Part shown: positions 32,684-40,605 of the stretch, piece after piece
Layout: each line of letters opens with the position of its first letter
Position numbering within the stretch: position 1 is the first letter of the stretch
DNA from: CAYNWT01 sp964450955
Lineage (GTDB): Bacteria > Planctomycetota > Planctomycetia > Planctomycetales > Planctomycetaceae
DNA length: 64,000 bases
Direction: 5' to 3'
NCBI GenBank assembly: GCA_964450955.1
Contig: CAYVFI010000020.1
Coordinates: 60,994 to 124,993, forward strand
Notes under the pieces: generated by a model
Seen by the model: the letters and a program-made list of their open reading frames with translations, nothing else
Told to the model about the DNA's origin: nothing
The model's database searches: none
Translations under genes and position numbers: made by a program

Positions 32684-33715
32684 TCAATCTGCATCAACCC
32701 ACGGTTTGATGATGCTGGTCCAAAGCTCGTACCCCTTGGGTTTCATGTGCAGTCCATCGCTGACGAACCAGTCCGCTGCCGGCTTCGTGCCGTTCTCGCC
32801 CAGCATCGGAGTCGCGATATCGAAGTATGTGATCTTTGGATGAGCTGCCGCAAACTCGGCCACCATGTTGTTGGCCTTGTCCATCTCCGGCCAGATTTTC
32901 CAACGGCTGCGACTGGGCTTGATGGCGATAAAACCAATCTTTGCGTTCGGGGCGCGGCTGTGAATGGATTCGACCAGCGTCTTGAAGTCCTGAAGAACTC
33001 GGCCAGCATCCTTCCCCGCGTTGACATCGTTATCGCCCGCGTAGACCACAACTTTGGTCGGCTTGTACGGCGTGATAATGCGGTGGGCATACATGATGCT
33101 GTCGACCAGCTGCGAACCACCGAAACCGCGCTGAACCGCGTTCGCTTTCGGGAAATCGTCCTGAAGCGTTTTCCACATCCGAATACTGGAACTGCCTACA
33201 AACACAACGCCACCAGGTTTGGGCATCGCAGCTTTGTCGGCTTTTTGAAAGGCTGCGATCGCCGTCTCGAAGTTACTGTATGCAGAGAAGTGCATATGAG
33301 CGAGTCTCCAGATACCCGCCGATTTGACCCAAACCTGCGTCTGCCGTTGGGGAACCGATATGGTTCGATTTTTTCCTTTGCGATCAACCCGGGCGACAAC
33401 TGCAACGATGGCCGTATCACCATGCCGAACGACTGAATGATCAACGATCGTTTCAGAACTGGTTGTGTCCTTGAAGTATCGATTGATCTGCCACAGAGCT
33501 GCACCAGCGTTCGACAGGTCACTTCCGTTCTCGGGAAACACTTTCGCGTCCGGGGCAAGAAACGCGTACACGGCGTCAGAATCTTTCGCCAGCCATGCCG
33601 CTGTAAACGCCTTGCGCCGGCTTTCAAGATTGTTATTGTCCTGGGCAAGTAAGCCCGTTGGACTTAGCAGAACCATGGAAGTAACAGTGGCAAGCAGGCT
33701 TAACGATTGTGACAT
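32684..33715 (-). CDS. Secreted SnoaL-like plus SGNH/GDSL hydrolase
   Basis: 343 aa. A signal peptide (SLSLLATVTSMVLLSPTGLLAQ) precedes a SnoaL/DUF4440-like domain at about 28-155 (RRKAFTAAWLAKDSDAVYAFLAPD, with QVWVKSAGIWRLAHMH). An SGNH hydrolase follows at about 165-343: block I GVVFVGSSSIRMW, block II QRGFGGSQLVDS, block III VVYAGDNDVNAG and block V DGLHMKPKGY. All four catalytic blocks are intact. The fusion of a possible ligand-binding NTF2-like domain to an esterase is typical of some planctomycete exported enzymes; substrate unknown, likely an acetylated or sulfated glycan ester. Confidence 0.88.
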   Translation of the reverse strand: MSQSLSLLATVTSMVLLSPTGLLAQDNNNLESRRKAFTAAWLAKDSDAVYAFLAPDAKVFPENGSDLSNAGAALWQINRYFKDTTSSETIVDHSVVRHGDTAIVAVVARVDRKGKNRTISVPQRQTQVWVKSAGIWRLAHMHFSAYSNFETAIAAFQKADKAAMPKPGGVVFVGSSSIRMWKTLQDDFPKANAVQRGFGGSQLVDSIMYAHRIITPYKPTKVVVYAGDNDVNAGKDAGRVLQDFKTLVESIHSRAPNAKIGFIAIKPSRSRWKIWPEMDKANNMVAEFAAAHPKITYFDIATPMLGENGTKPAADWFVSDGLHMKPKGYELWTSIIKPWVDAD

Positions 33716-33835
33716 GGAGGGTTCCTTAGTCGATCGGTGGGAATTCAGAATACCCTGGCGGAACGACCGTCGCCATGGCGTCAGGTGACCTGCCCCGCTG
33801 CAGTTGCCGGGTCCCTTCGCAGGATCGCGGCCGGT

Positions 33836-34432
33836 TCAGGAAACGCCATACCGTGCCATCGCAGCCGCAGTCGCGTTCACGTAATGCCGCCACGTATGAG
33901 CGATCCGTTTCTCATGCGCTTCCGTCACCACGCCAATCTGTTTCGCCGGACAGCCAGCCCAAATAGTCTTCGCCGGGATATCTGTTCCCTCGATAACCAC
34001 CGCTCCTGCCGCGACAATGGCCCGACTACCCACCGTGCATTTGCTGAGAACCGTGGCGCTCATCCCAATCAACGCTTCATCTTCAACCGTCGAAGCATGC
34101 ACCAACGCGCGATGTCCCAGTGAGACTCGGTCACCAAGAATACACGGCGTGTCGGCATCGACGTGCAAAATACTGCCGTCCTGAATGTTGGTGTCATTGC
34201 CAATTTGAATGAACTGGCCATCGCCGCGAACCACAGATTGATACCAAACCGAACTCCGCGCCCCGATGCGCACTCGGCCAACCACAACCGCCCCGGGCGC
34301 GATCCAGGCCGTCTTGTGAATATCCGGATCGCAGTGCAACGCGTTCCAGTCGATCGGTTCGTCGGCACACGGAAGCGCTGGACACTCGGGAACAGCGCCG
34401 TGGATCAGTTGGTTCCAATCGAATTCAGTCAT
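33836..34432 (-). CDS. Gamma-carbonic anhydrase family protein
   Basis: 198 aa. ATG 34432 overlaps the end of the DMT transporter gene by 8 bp. The core is a left-handed beta-helix of hexapeptide repeats (VVVGRVRIGARSSVW, VVRGDGQFIQIGNDTNIQDGS) with the three zinc-type histidines in ILHVD, LGHRALVH. The C-terminal helix carries HTWRHYV. This is the CaiE/PaaY/gamma-CA group; actual carbonic anhydrase activity is not guaranteed. It is the last gene of a minus-strand run from the cyclo-ligase. Confidence 0.88.
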   Translation of the reverse strand: MTEFDWNQLIHGAVPECPALPCADEPIDWNALHCDPDIHKTAWIAPGAVVVGRVRIGARSSVWYQSVVRGDGQFIQIGNDTNIQDGSILHVDADTPCILGDRVSLGHRALVHASTVEDEALIGMSATVLSKCTVGSRAIVAAGAVVIEGTDIPAKTIWAGCPAKQIGVVTEAHEKRIAHTWRHYVNATAAAMARYGVS

Positions 34433-35387
34433 TCGTCTTCTCGTTATCGACCAACATGATGCCGGCAATCGTCAACACGCATCCAAGAACCAGCACAACT
34501 GTCACCGGTTCAGAAAAAACAAGCACTCCCGCCACCGCGCACATGGCGACCTGCGATGCGTTTAGCAGGTTGGTGCGGTTCACGGGGATCCGCCGTAGTG
34601 CTCCGGTAAAACAGAAGAACCCAACCGCATTGCACGTGCCCGCAAACAGAATCGCGCCCCAGTCTGAAGTGGGCGTGGCCAGAATTCTTTCCGCACCCAA
34701 CAGTTGGTAGCCTATGATTCCCAACACAACGACGCCCGACGAACAGAACATCACCATCGAAGTGACCGCCGGGACGCCTCGAACCACCATACTGCGAATG
34801 ATGACGCCCGTCATTCCGTAGGCACAACCGGCGACCACTGCCGCCAGAATTGCTGCTGCAACGGCGTAGCCGGACTTCGACATTTCAGTTGTGCCGCCAT
34901 CTGTCGCCCGAGACACCCCCGCGCTCAACAGAAAAATTGCGACGACCAAAATCAGCATAGCCTGCAGGGTTCGCTTGCTGATCGGAGCGCCAAGGAATCG
35001 CTTCGCCAGGTACGCTCCACTGCCAATGATGCACGCAAACATCATGGGTACGGTGATGGCCAGACCGGCAAAGCTAATGGCCCATTGAAATAAAACGTTG
35101 CCGCCAAATTGCATGGCCAGCCCGGCCCCCAATAGGGGCAGTACTGACTTGCGAGACGGTAAAGCCTGTTCGCCTCGCGAACATTTCCAACCAATAATGG
35201 CCCACACGATTACGGTCACCGGAACGCACTTCACCGCGCTCATCCAAATGGCCCAGCCGACATCGCTACTGGACGCAACCTGTCGCAAACCAAGATTGGC
35301 CAGCGTGTAGAACACGGCAGAACCCATACCCATGATGGTTCCGACTTTGACTGAATTATCCGCTGGCGTCGTGACGGCCGCCGTCAT
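34425..35387 (-). CDS. DMT-superfamily (EamA) transporter
   Basis: 320 aa with about ten hydrophobic helices in two EamA halves: residues about 15-150 (IMGMGSAVFYTLANLG ... LAITVPMMFACIIGSGAYLA) and 175-315 (AVAAAILAAVVAGCAYG ... VVLVLGCVLTIAGIMLV). It probably exports or imports a metabolite across the cytoplasmic membrane; the substrate cannot be told. It starts in an ATGA overlap with the trpA stop (4 bp) and ends 8 bp into the gamma-carbonic anhydrase gene, so all three should be translated together. A link to amino acid export is a guess from the trpA neighbour. Confidence 0.88.
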   Translation of the reverse strand: MTAAVTTPADNSVKVGTIMGMGSAVFYTLANLGLRQVASSSDVGWAIWMSAVKCVPVTVIVWAIIGWKCSRGEQALPSRKSVLPLLGAGLAMQFGGNVLFQWAISFAGLAITVPMMFACIIGSGAYLAKRFLGAPISKRTLQAMLILVVAIFLLSAGVSRATDGGTTEMSKSGYAVAAAILAAVVAGCAYGMTGVIIRSMVVRGVPAVTSMVMFCSSGVVVLGIIGYQLLGAERILATPTSDWGAILFAGTCNAVGFFCFTGALRRIPVNRTNLLNASQVAMCAVAGVLVFSEPVTVVLVLGCVLTIAGIMLVDNEKTND

Positions 35388-36172
35388 GAATCAGCTCGAA
35401 CCGCAGCGACCATATCTGCCGCGAAGCGGCCAATGTCAGCAACCGGCGATTCCGATTCGGTAAATCGCCGGACAATCGCCGAACCCACAATCACACCGTC
35501 CGCCACGCCTCGCAGCGAATCAACGTGTTCGGGCTGACTGATGCCGAACCCAACGGCCAGCGGCAGGTCGGTAATCTGTTTCAGTGACTTCAGGTGATCC
35601 AACAGTTCCGGCTGGACGCCCATGCGTTCGCCCGTGATCCCGGACACCGCGATGCAGTACACAAAGCCAGAACAGGTCTCGACGATCTTCTTAGTGCGTT
35701 CCGGCGTACTGGTTGGAGCCACCAATTGAATCAAATCCAGTCCGTGCGCTTTCGTGATTGCGGAGAACTCAACCGCTTCATCGCCCGGCAGGTCAGGCAC
35801 AATCATCCCGGCAAACCCGGACTCAGCCGCTTTCTTAACAAACGTCTCCAGCCCGGTTCGAAACACCAACGCGTAAGACACCATGGCGATCAGCGGCGGA
35901 ACATTTTCCAGCGAACCAATTGCTTCAAAAATTCCATCCACCTGAATCCCGGCGTCTAACGCTCGCGTATACGACGCCTGAATGACAGGCCCATCCGCAA
36001 TCGGATCGCTGTATGGAAACCCAATCTCAATCAGGTCCACTCCCCGCGCGGCGAGTTCGTTGATGACGGCTTTGGTGCCATCGAGATTTGGATCGCCCGC
36101 TGTGATGAACGGCATGAAGGCCATTCGACCTTCGGATTTGGCAGCGGTAAAGACTTCAGAAATAGCGGACAA
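35384..36172 (-). CDS. trpA: Tryptophan synthase alpha chain
   Basis: 262 aa with the TTG start at 36172, which has GGAG 9 nt upstream; a GTG at 36202 with no RBS would add ten residues. The usual length is about 265. TIM-barrel signatures are MAFMPFITAGDP, the catalytic Glu segment VDLIEIGFPYSDPIADGPVIQ, MIVPDLPGDE (with the catalytic Asp of the DLP loop), and GFGISQPEHV. It cleaves indole-3-glycerol phosphate to indole and G3P, and works with TrpB. trpB is not adjacent, which is unusual because trpA and trpB are normally neighbours. The stop overlaps the transporter start. Confidence 0.94.
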   Translation of the reverse strand: MSAISEVFTAAKSEGRMAFMPFITAGDPNLDGTKAVINELAARGVDLIEIGFPYSDPIADGPVIQASYTRALDAGIQVDGIFEAIGSLENVPPLIAMVSYALVFRTGLETFVKKAAESGFAGMIVPDLPGDEAVEFSAITKAHGLDLIQLVAPTSTPERTKKIVETCSGFVYCIAVSGITGERMGVQPELLDHLKSLKQITDLPLAVGFGISQPEHVDSLRGVADGVIVGSAIVRRFTESESPVADIGRFAADMVAAVRADS

Positions 36173-36304
36173 CGCAGCGTGCTCCTGGAAAACGTGAAGC
36201 ACCAGTTGTAGCCTAACCCGGCCGAACTTTGGAGGACACCCATAAAGTCGCCGGGCTCTGCAAGTCAGGTTTCAGTACGGAACCGAACACGGAGTGTTCG
36301 GCGA

Positions 36305-37210
36305 CTATGCCGGCTGCTTTTCCGGGTGCAGGTAGATGAAGCTCTTACCAAGTTTTCCGTTGTAATTTCCGGCGGAAATCATGATTAAGCCGTCGGTATC
36401 CTTTGACGCTGCAATCGCCGCCTGAGTGGCATCGATAATGGTTTGCAGGCTGTGGCCGTTCATGATGATCTCCATCACGCTGTGCACGCCGTCGGGCAAA
36501 CCGGTTTCGACCGTTGGGTCGTCTCGCAGCAACGGGCAAAATTTCTCGTATGTGCTGGCGATCGAAAAGCTGTACTTGCTGCCGGCTTTAGAACCACTGC
36601 CCGCAATGCCGCCAGGAAACGACATGATGACTCCGGGAGCCGCTTCAACGGCTCCCACTGCGCGTTCGGCGGCGGTTAGGGCGCTGTCTTCGTCGCGACC
36701 GAAGAACCATAGATTGCCGCCCATGAGACCGTTGGCGTAGCCAAGCCGGCGGTCCATAACGAACTCACCGCCCAGGATCGGAACCCACCACATTTTGCGG
36801 CCGTAGCGTTCGATGCGCTTCTGGTATCCGTTGCCGAAGTAGGCGACCTTACGACCCATCTGGAAGTGGTCGTCGGAATCGATCAGGTTGAAGCACGAAG
36901 CGGTTGGGCACGTAAGCACATTTTGGCTAATGCGAACCAGCGCGGCGTGTTCCAGTTTTTTTGCTCGGTCTTTCCAGAACCTTGGAGCGTGCAGTTGGAC
37001 AATCGCGCCGGGTCGACCATCGGGGGTTTCATTGCCATCGATGTAACAATCGACTCCGGCTTCGCAGTCGCACAAAATTGTGCTGGACGCGTTGCCTGTG
37101 GCGGCGTTGACCGCGTGTTCCAGCCACTTGCGATTCTTCGCCGTGATTAGAAATTCGACGTAGATACTGCGAAACGCTTCGGCGTAGGTGTCGTCGATGA
37201 TGGCCGTCAT
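36305..37210 (-). CDS. ftr: Formylmethanofuran:tetrahydromethanopterin formyltransferase
   Basis: 301 aa. It has the length and marks of Ftr/FhcD: DDTYAEAFRSIYVEFLITA at the N-terminus, TASCFNLIDSDDHFQMGRK, YFGNGYQKRIERYGRKMWWV written in part as GRKMWWVPILGGEF, LGYANGLMGGNLWFFG and IMSFPGGIAGSGSKAGS, with ISAGNYNGKLGK near the end. It moves a formyl group between formylmethanofuran and N5 of tetrahydromethanopterin, in the H4MPT C1 pathway known from methanogens, methylotrophs and several planctomycetes. Fhc subunits A-C are not in the window. The start overlaps the cyclo-ligase stop by 4 bp (ATGA), an unexpected link between folate and H4MPT C1 chemistry. Confidence 0.93.
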   Translation of the reverse strand: MTAIIDDTYAEAFRSIYVEFLITAKNRKWLEHAVNAATGNASSTILCDCEAGVDCYIDGNETPDGRPGAIVQLHAPRFWKDRAKKLEHAALVRISQNVLTCPTASCFNLIDSDDHFQMGRKVAYFGNGYQKRIERYGRKMWWVPILGGEFVMDRRLGYANGLMGGNLWFFGRDEDSALTAAERAVGAVEAAPGVIMSFPGGIAGSGSKAGSKYSFSIASTYEKFCPLLRDDPTVETGLPDGVHSVMEIIMNGHSLQTIIDATQAAIAASKDTDGLIMISAGNYNGKLGKSFIYLHPEKQPA

Positions 37211-37836
37211 GCGTTCCGCCCCACTGATTCGTAGACGGCGCTTTCAGTCACGACTTTGTCCATCAAGACATCGTGTGGAGCCACCGGAATGTCATCGAAC
37301 ATTTGCGATTCGTAGCACAACGCGACCAGCGAACAATCGGGACGAACCCGTTCCAGCAGCCGATCGTAGTAACCCTGACCGTTACCCATTCTGTGGCCAC
37401 TGCGATCGAAGCCAACGCCGGGAACCAGAATGAGATCAAGGTCTTCCGGTTCCACTTCCTTGTCCGGGTTCCCCCAGAGTTCTGTAGGTGGTTCAAGAAT
37501 GTTCCACTTGCCGACAACCATCTCCTCGAGGCTTTCCATGTGCCATAGACCGAGTTTGTTCTCGCCGTTTTCATCTTCCGTGCAGTAGGGCACGATGATC
37601 TTCTTTTCAGCCCTGGCCACTTCTTCCAGAAGCTCCGGTTTGGTTCGAGTTTCTGAACGACAATCCAGGTACCACATTGCAACATTCGCGTTTTGGTATT
37701 CCGGCAGAGCCATGAACCGAGCGACCGCCGCTTTGCTGATTTCGTCTTTATTTTCCTGCGCGTTGCGAGCGTCGTAAGCCTGGCGTCGCATTTTGTTTTT
37801 GCGTTCGAGCGTCTGCTCGAGAGTTTCTTCCGTCAT
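37207..37836 (-). CDS. 5-formyltetrahydrofolate cyclo-ligase
   Basis: 209 aa. ATG 37836 is chosen over a frame opening at 37872. Signatures are a basic N-terminal helix with KNKMRRQAYDAR (KxxxR ATP-binding region), VAMWYLDCRSETRTKP, EKKIIVPYC, and DLILVPGVGFDRSGHRMGNGQGYYDR, written here only in part: the GHRMGNGQGYYDR block is the ATP/folate-binding motif. It converts 5-formyl-THF to 5,10-methenyl-THF with ATP. It is the first gene of a run through ftr, trpA, a transporter and gamma-carbonic anhydrase. Confidence 0.93.
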   Translation of the reverse strand: MTEETLEQTLERKNKMRRQAYDARNAQENKDEISKAAVARFMALPEYQNANVAMWYLDCRSETRTKPELLEEVARAEKKIIVPYCTEDENGENKLGLWHMESLEEMVVGKWNILEPPTELWGNPDKEVEPEDLDLILVPGVGFDRSGHRMGNGQGYYDRLLERVRPDCSLVALCYESQMFDDIPVAPHDVLMDKVVTESAVYESVGRNA

Positions 37837-37984
37837 GATTGTCTCGGGGGTTCGTGCCAATGCAGTCAGCACGGATACGTGCGACGCACCCTGATCGTAT
37901 TGGATTCCCGAACAGAGGCAATCGACTGACCGCGAGACTGGTCGGGCTGGCTACACCGAACGAGGACAGAGGACGAAACAAAAA

Positions 37985-38017
37985 GGGGCACTGATGCAAA
38001 GTTAGCACCAGTGCCCC
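37985..38017 (-). terminator. Terminator of the fasciclin gene
   Basis: GGGGCACTG (37985-37993) and CAGTGCCCC (38009-38017) form a perfect 9-bp stem; on the minus strand it is followed by TTTTTGTTTC. It lies 72 bp downstream of the fasciclin-protein stop and upstream of the cyclo-ligase operon. Confidence 0.75.
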
Positions 38018-38089
38018 ATTGAGTGTCAATTCGCCGTCGAAACCGGTTCGCACCCGGTTCGCTGTAAAGTCAGCTCGCGCGAGATTGCT

Positions 38090-40180
38090 TTACACGTCAA
38101 ACGGCAACAGGACCCGACTAATGACATGCAGGATACCGTTTTCCAGATCGACGTCCGAACGGTCCTCGCGAATGGTTCCGTTGGCGATATCAGGATCGTT
38201 GTCAATAAGCCTGCCTTGAACCTCAAAGGTCTCACCGTTTAGCGTTGAAACCGTCTCGCCTTCGAGTCCAGCCAGCCTTCGCTCTCCATTGGCGACGTGG
38301 TACAGCAGTATATCGTTAAGCAGTGGTCCGGCGTCGCCGTTACCAAGTTCAGTCAGCACATCAACAATCGTATTAAACGCGCCGGCTTCGTCGATGCCTT
38401 CAAAGCCCAGTTCCTGAGCCAACACGATGAACGCGTTATCTGTTGGAGCGAAAACGGTCAGCGACTGGTCCGGATCGGAAAGTGTGTCGCCCAGGCCGGC
38501 TGTTTCGACTGCTCGAGCCAGAATGTCGAAGTCACCGCGGTCACTGTCGAACTCACCGCCGCTGGCTGCCAGTGCGTCACCAAATGTTTCTGCGGTGGCC
38601 AGATCGTTTGGCAACAGAACGCGATCGATCGTGTGCACAACGCCGTTTTCAGCGAGCACATCCGAGCGACTTTTGACGATTCGCGGATCAGTCACTTCCG
38701 GATCCTGGTCACGCAAGGTTCTTCCATTCGGAGAAATTGTCGCGCCGTTAACGGTGTTCAGTGTGTTGCTGTCAACAATGTCGCTTAGCGATTGTTCGCC
38801 GGGTGAAACATGATAGGTCAGAATGTTTCGCAGAACCGGAATCGGATCGCCGTTACCCAGTTCGGTCAATGCCTCGACCAGGCCATCAAAGGCTCGTTGA
38901 TCGACCGTTCGCATATCGTCAGCCACACCGTCGCCGTCGTTGTCATCAGGGACACCATCGCCGTCACTGTCAGTTGGATCCAGGCTCACGCCAAGGTCGG
39001 TGGCCAGTCTTCGGAACGCGTTATCCGTTGGAGCAAACACGGTCAGGTCTGCGTTCGGATCGTTAAGAACGTCTGCCAGATTCGTATCGTCGTCCGCACT
39101 GTTATCAACCGCCTGAATGGCGTTTAGCAGGATGTCAAAGTCGGACGCTGTGTTGTCAAACTCACCAGCGTTTTCAAGAATCGTTCCGGTGATCGTTTCT
39201 GGAATCAATAAATCAATGGGTATCATGACTTCGTTGATCGTGTGAATGACACCATTCTTCGCAGGGATGTCCGAACGCGATTTGTTAAGCCGCGCGTCGG
39301 GCAGGTCACGATCGACGTCCCGAAGGAACCGGCCGTCAGGTGTGATGGTTCCACCACCAAACGTTTCAATCTGGTCGGCTCGAACAACCTGGCTGAAGCT
39401 GAGGCTTTGCTGATTCGCGTCGCTGCGGCCAGTCAAGCGTTCGAAATTGGCACTGGCAAACCGCTGACCCGAACGGTGAGCGACCGTGGTCACGAATCGT
39501 TGGTCATTGAATTCAACCGTGTCGCCAACGCTGTAGTCTGTCCGGCGCAACCACTGCTGATCGCGCTGACCACGAACGATGTGCTGTTCCAGAATCGTGT
39601 TCAAGACCGGAATCGGGTCGCCGTCGCCAAGCTCAGTCGCGATGTCCACAATGCTGGTAAAAGCGGCCGATTCACTTGAACCGTCACCGTCCAGGTTGTC
39701 GGCCAGGTTGATGAAGGCTCTGTCAGTCGGAGCAAAAACGGTGAACGCGGCCGAGAACCGGTTCAGTAACGCCGTATTGCCGGTTGCTACAACCACTTCC
39801 CGCAGGATGTCGTAGTCGCCGTGATTTCCATCAAACTGAATCAATGAGTTCAATCGATCGGCAGTGGACTGAGTAATCCGGTCGTTGTTCACGAAGAAGT
39901 CGACTCGGTCCTGAAAAGACTGCAACTTCCTGGTCGCCAATCCGGTTCGCCCGGCTGCAGCCGCGTTAAGAAACGCGTCGTAGCGAACCTGCAAATTCTC
40001 GCCGTTGCTTTCGCCAATGTCTCCGCGGTCTACCAGGTCCTGAATCGCACCGCTGTCGTCTGTCTGAGCAAACAGGATTTCCGTTAGCGTGCTGCCTGCT
40101 GTCGTCAGCAGAGTCCGCTGCTCTAAAACTTCGGGCGCGAAACTCTTTCCAACGCGGCGGGTTCTTCGGCGACTGGTCAT
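38090..40180 (-). CDS. Secreted fasciclin (FAS1) protein with LEPR-XLL-like N-terminus
   Basis: 696 aa. ATG 40180 has GAGG 7 nt upstream. The N-terminus RRRTRRVGKSFAPEVLEQRTLLT resembles the planctomycete LEPR-XLL export motif (LEQRTLL here). After a 110-residue helical region come three FAS1 domains, each with the pair DFDIL/DYDIL...LTVFAPTD-AF and a closing H-x-I-x-R/E-V-L/M-x-P (VVHTIDRVLLP, ILHVISRVLLP, and a VIHTINEVMIP equivalent). The second domain carries an inserted DSDGDGVPDDNDGDGVADD calcium-loop stretch, like thrombospondin type 3 repeats. FAS1 proteins mediate adhesion. This is probably a large extracellular matrix protein; it is monocistronic. Confidence 0.9.
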   Translation of the reverse strand: MTSRRRTRRVGKSFAPEVLEQRTLLTTAGSTLTEILFAQTDDSGAIQDLVDRGDIGESNGENLQVRYDAFLNAAAAGRTGLATRKLQSFQDRVDFFVNNDRITQSTADRLNSLIQFDGNHGDYDILREVVVATGNTALLNRFSAAFTVFAPTDRAFINLADNLDGDGSSESAAFTSIVDIATELGDGDPIPVLNTILEQHIVRGQRDQQWLRRTDYSVGDTVEFNDQRFVTTVAHRSGQRFASANFERLTGRSDANQQSLSFSQVVRADQIETFGGGTITPDGRFLRDVDRDLPDARLNKSRSDIPAKNGVIHTINEVMIPIDLLIPETITGTILENAGEFDNTASDFDILLNAIQAVDNSADDDTNLADVLNDPNADLTVFAPTDNAFRRLATDLGVSLDPTDSDGDGVPDDNDGDGVADDMRTVDQRAFDGLVEALTELGNGDPIPVLRNILTYHVSPGEQSLSDIVDSNTLNTVNGATISPNGRTLRDQDPEVTDPRIVKSRSDVLAENGVVHTIDRVLLPNDLATAETFGDALAASGGEFDSDRGDFDILARAVETAGLGDTLSDPDQSLTVFAPTDNAFIVLAQELGFEGIDEAGAFNTIVDVLTELGNGDAGPLLNDILLYHVANGERRLAGLEGETVSTLNGETFEVQGRLIDNDPDIANGTIREDRSDVDLENGILHVISRVLLPFDV

Positions 40181-40605
40181 ACTTGGCCTCACAATTCAGG
40201 ATCTACTCTATCGGCGTCGGACAACGGGACGCGTTGGGCGAAGGGGAAATTGGCCCTGCGGCTCGAACCGAGCCTTCACCATAAAGACGGTTCCGAGCGT
40301 TCGGGTTAACCAATTTACGCAAGTGCCCGTTTTGCGCACATTTAGCCACTCAGCGCCCGAAGTATTTTACTGCCAGAAAGTTAGGGTTTCACAACCAACA
40401 ACAGTTCACGAAGGTCCATTAGAAATTCTCGGACCCGCTGCCGCGAGGCCCAGGTAGGTCCGCACCTGGGGCCTCCCAGCCCCAGGGCAAGTTGATCTGC
40501 GGGGGGAGAGGGGGGCTCGCCTGCGTTGATCGAGAGCCACCGGTGGTCGCGGGTTCTAAAGATGCCAAAAGCACTTTGGGGCTCACAGCAGGTTAGAATG
40601 CTGGA
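40181..40605. other. Intergenic region between divergent fasciclin and glycosidase genes
   Basis: About 425 bp that must hold both promoters. It contains the inverted repeat at 40445-40475 and a G-rich tract (GGGGGGAGAGGGGGG near 40501). I see no convincing gene, RNA or sigma-70 box pair. Confidence 0.4.
40445..40475. repeat. Inverted repeat GAGGCCCAGGT ... ACCTGGGGCCTC
   Basis: An 11-base arm with one bulged G forms a hairpin around AGGTCCGC, 130 bp before the glycosidase start. It may be a member of a dispersed intergenic family like the 5987/6248 pair, but its sequence is different. Confidence 0.45.

Noticed and set aside
32492..33436. Open frame on the plus strand opposite the SnoaL/SGNH gene
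   Set aside because: It lies antisense to a gene with intact catalytic blocks and signal peptide, and itself has no recognisable domain or RBS.
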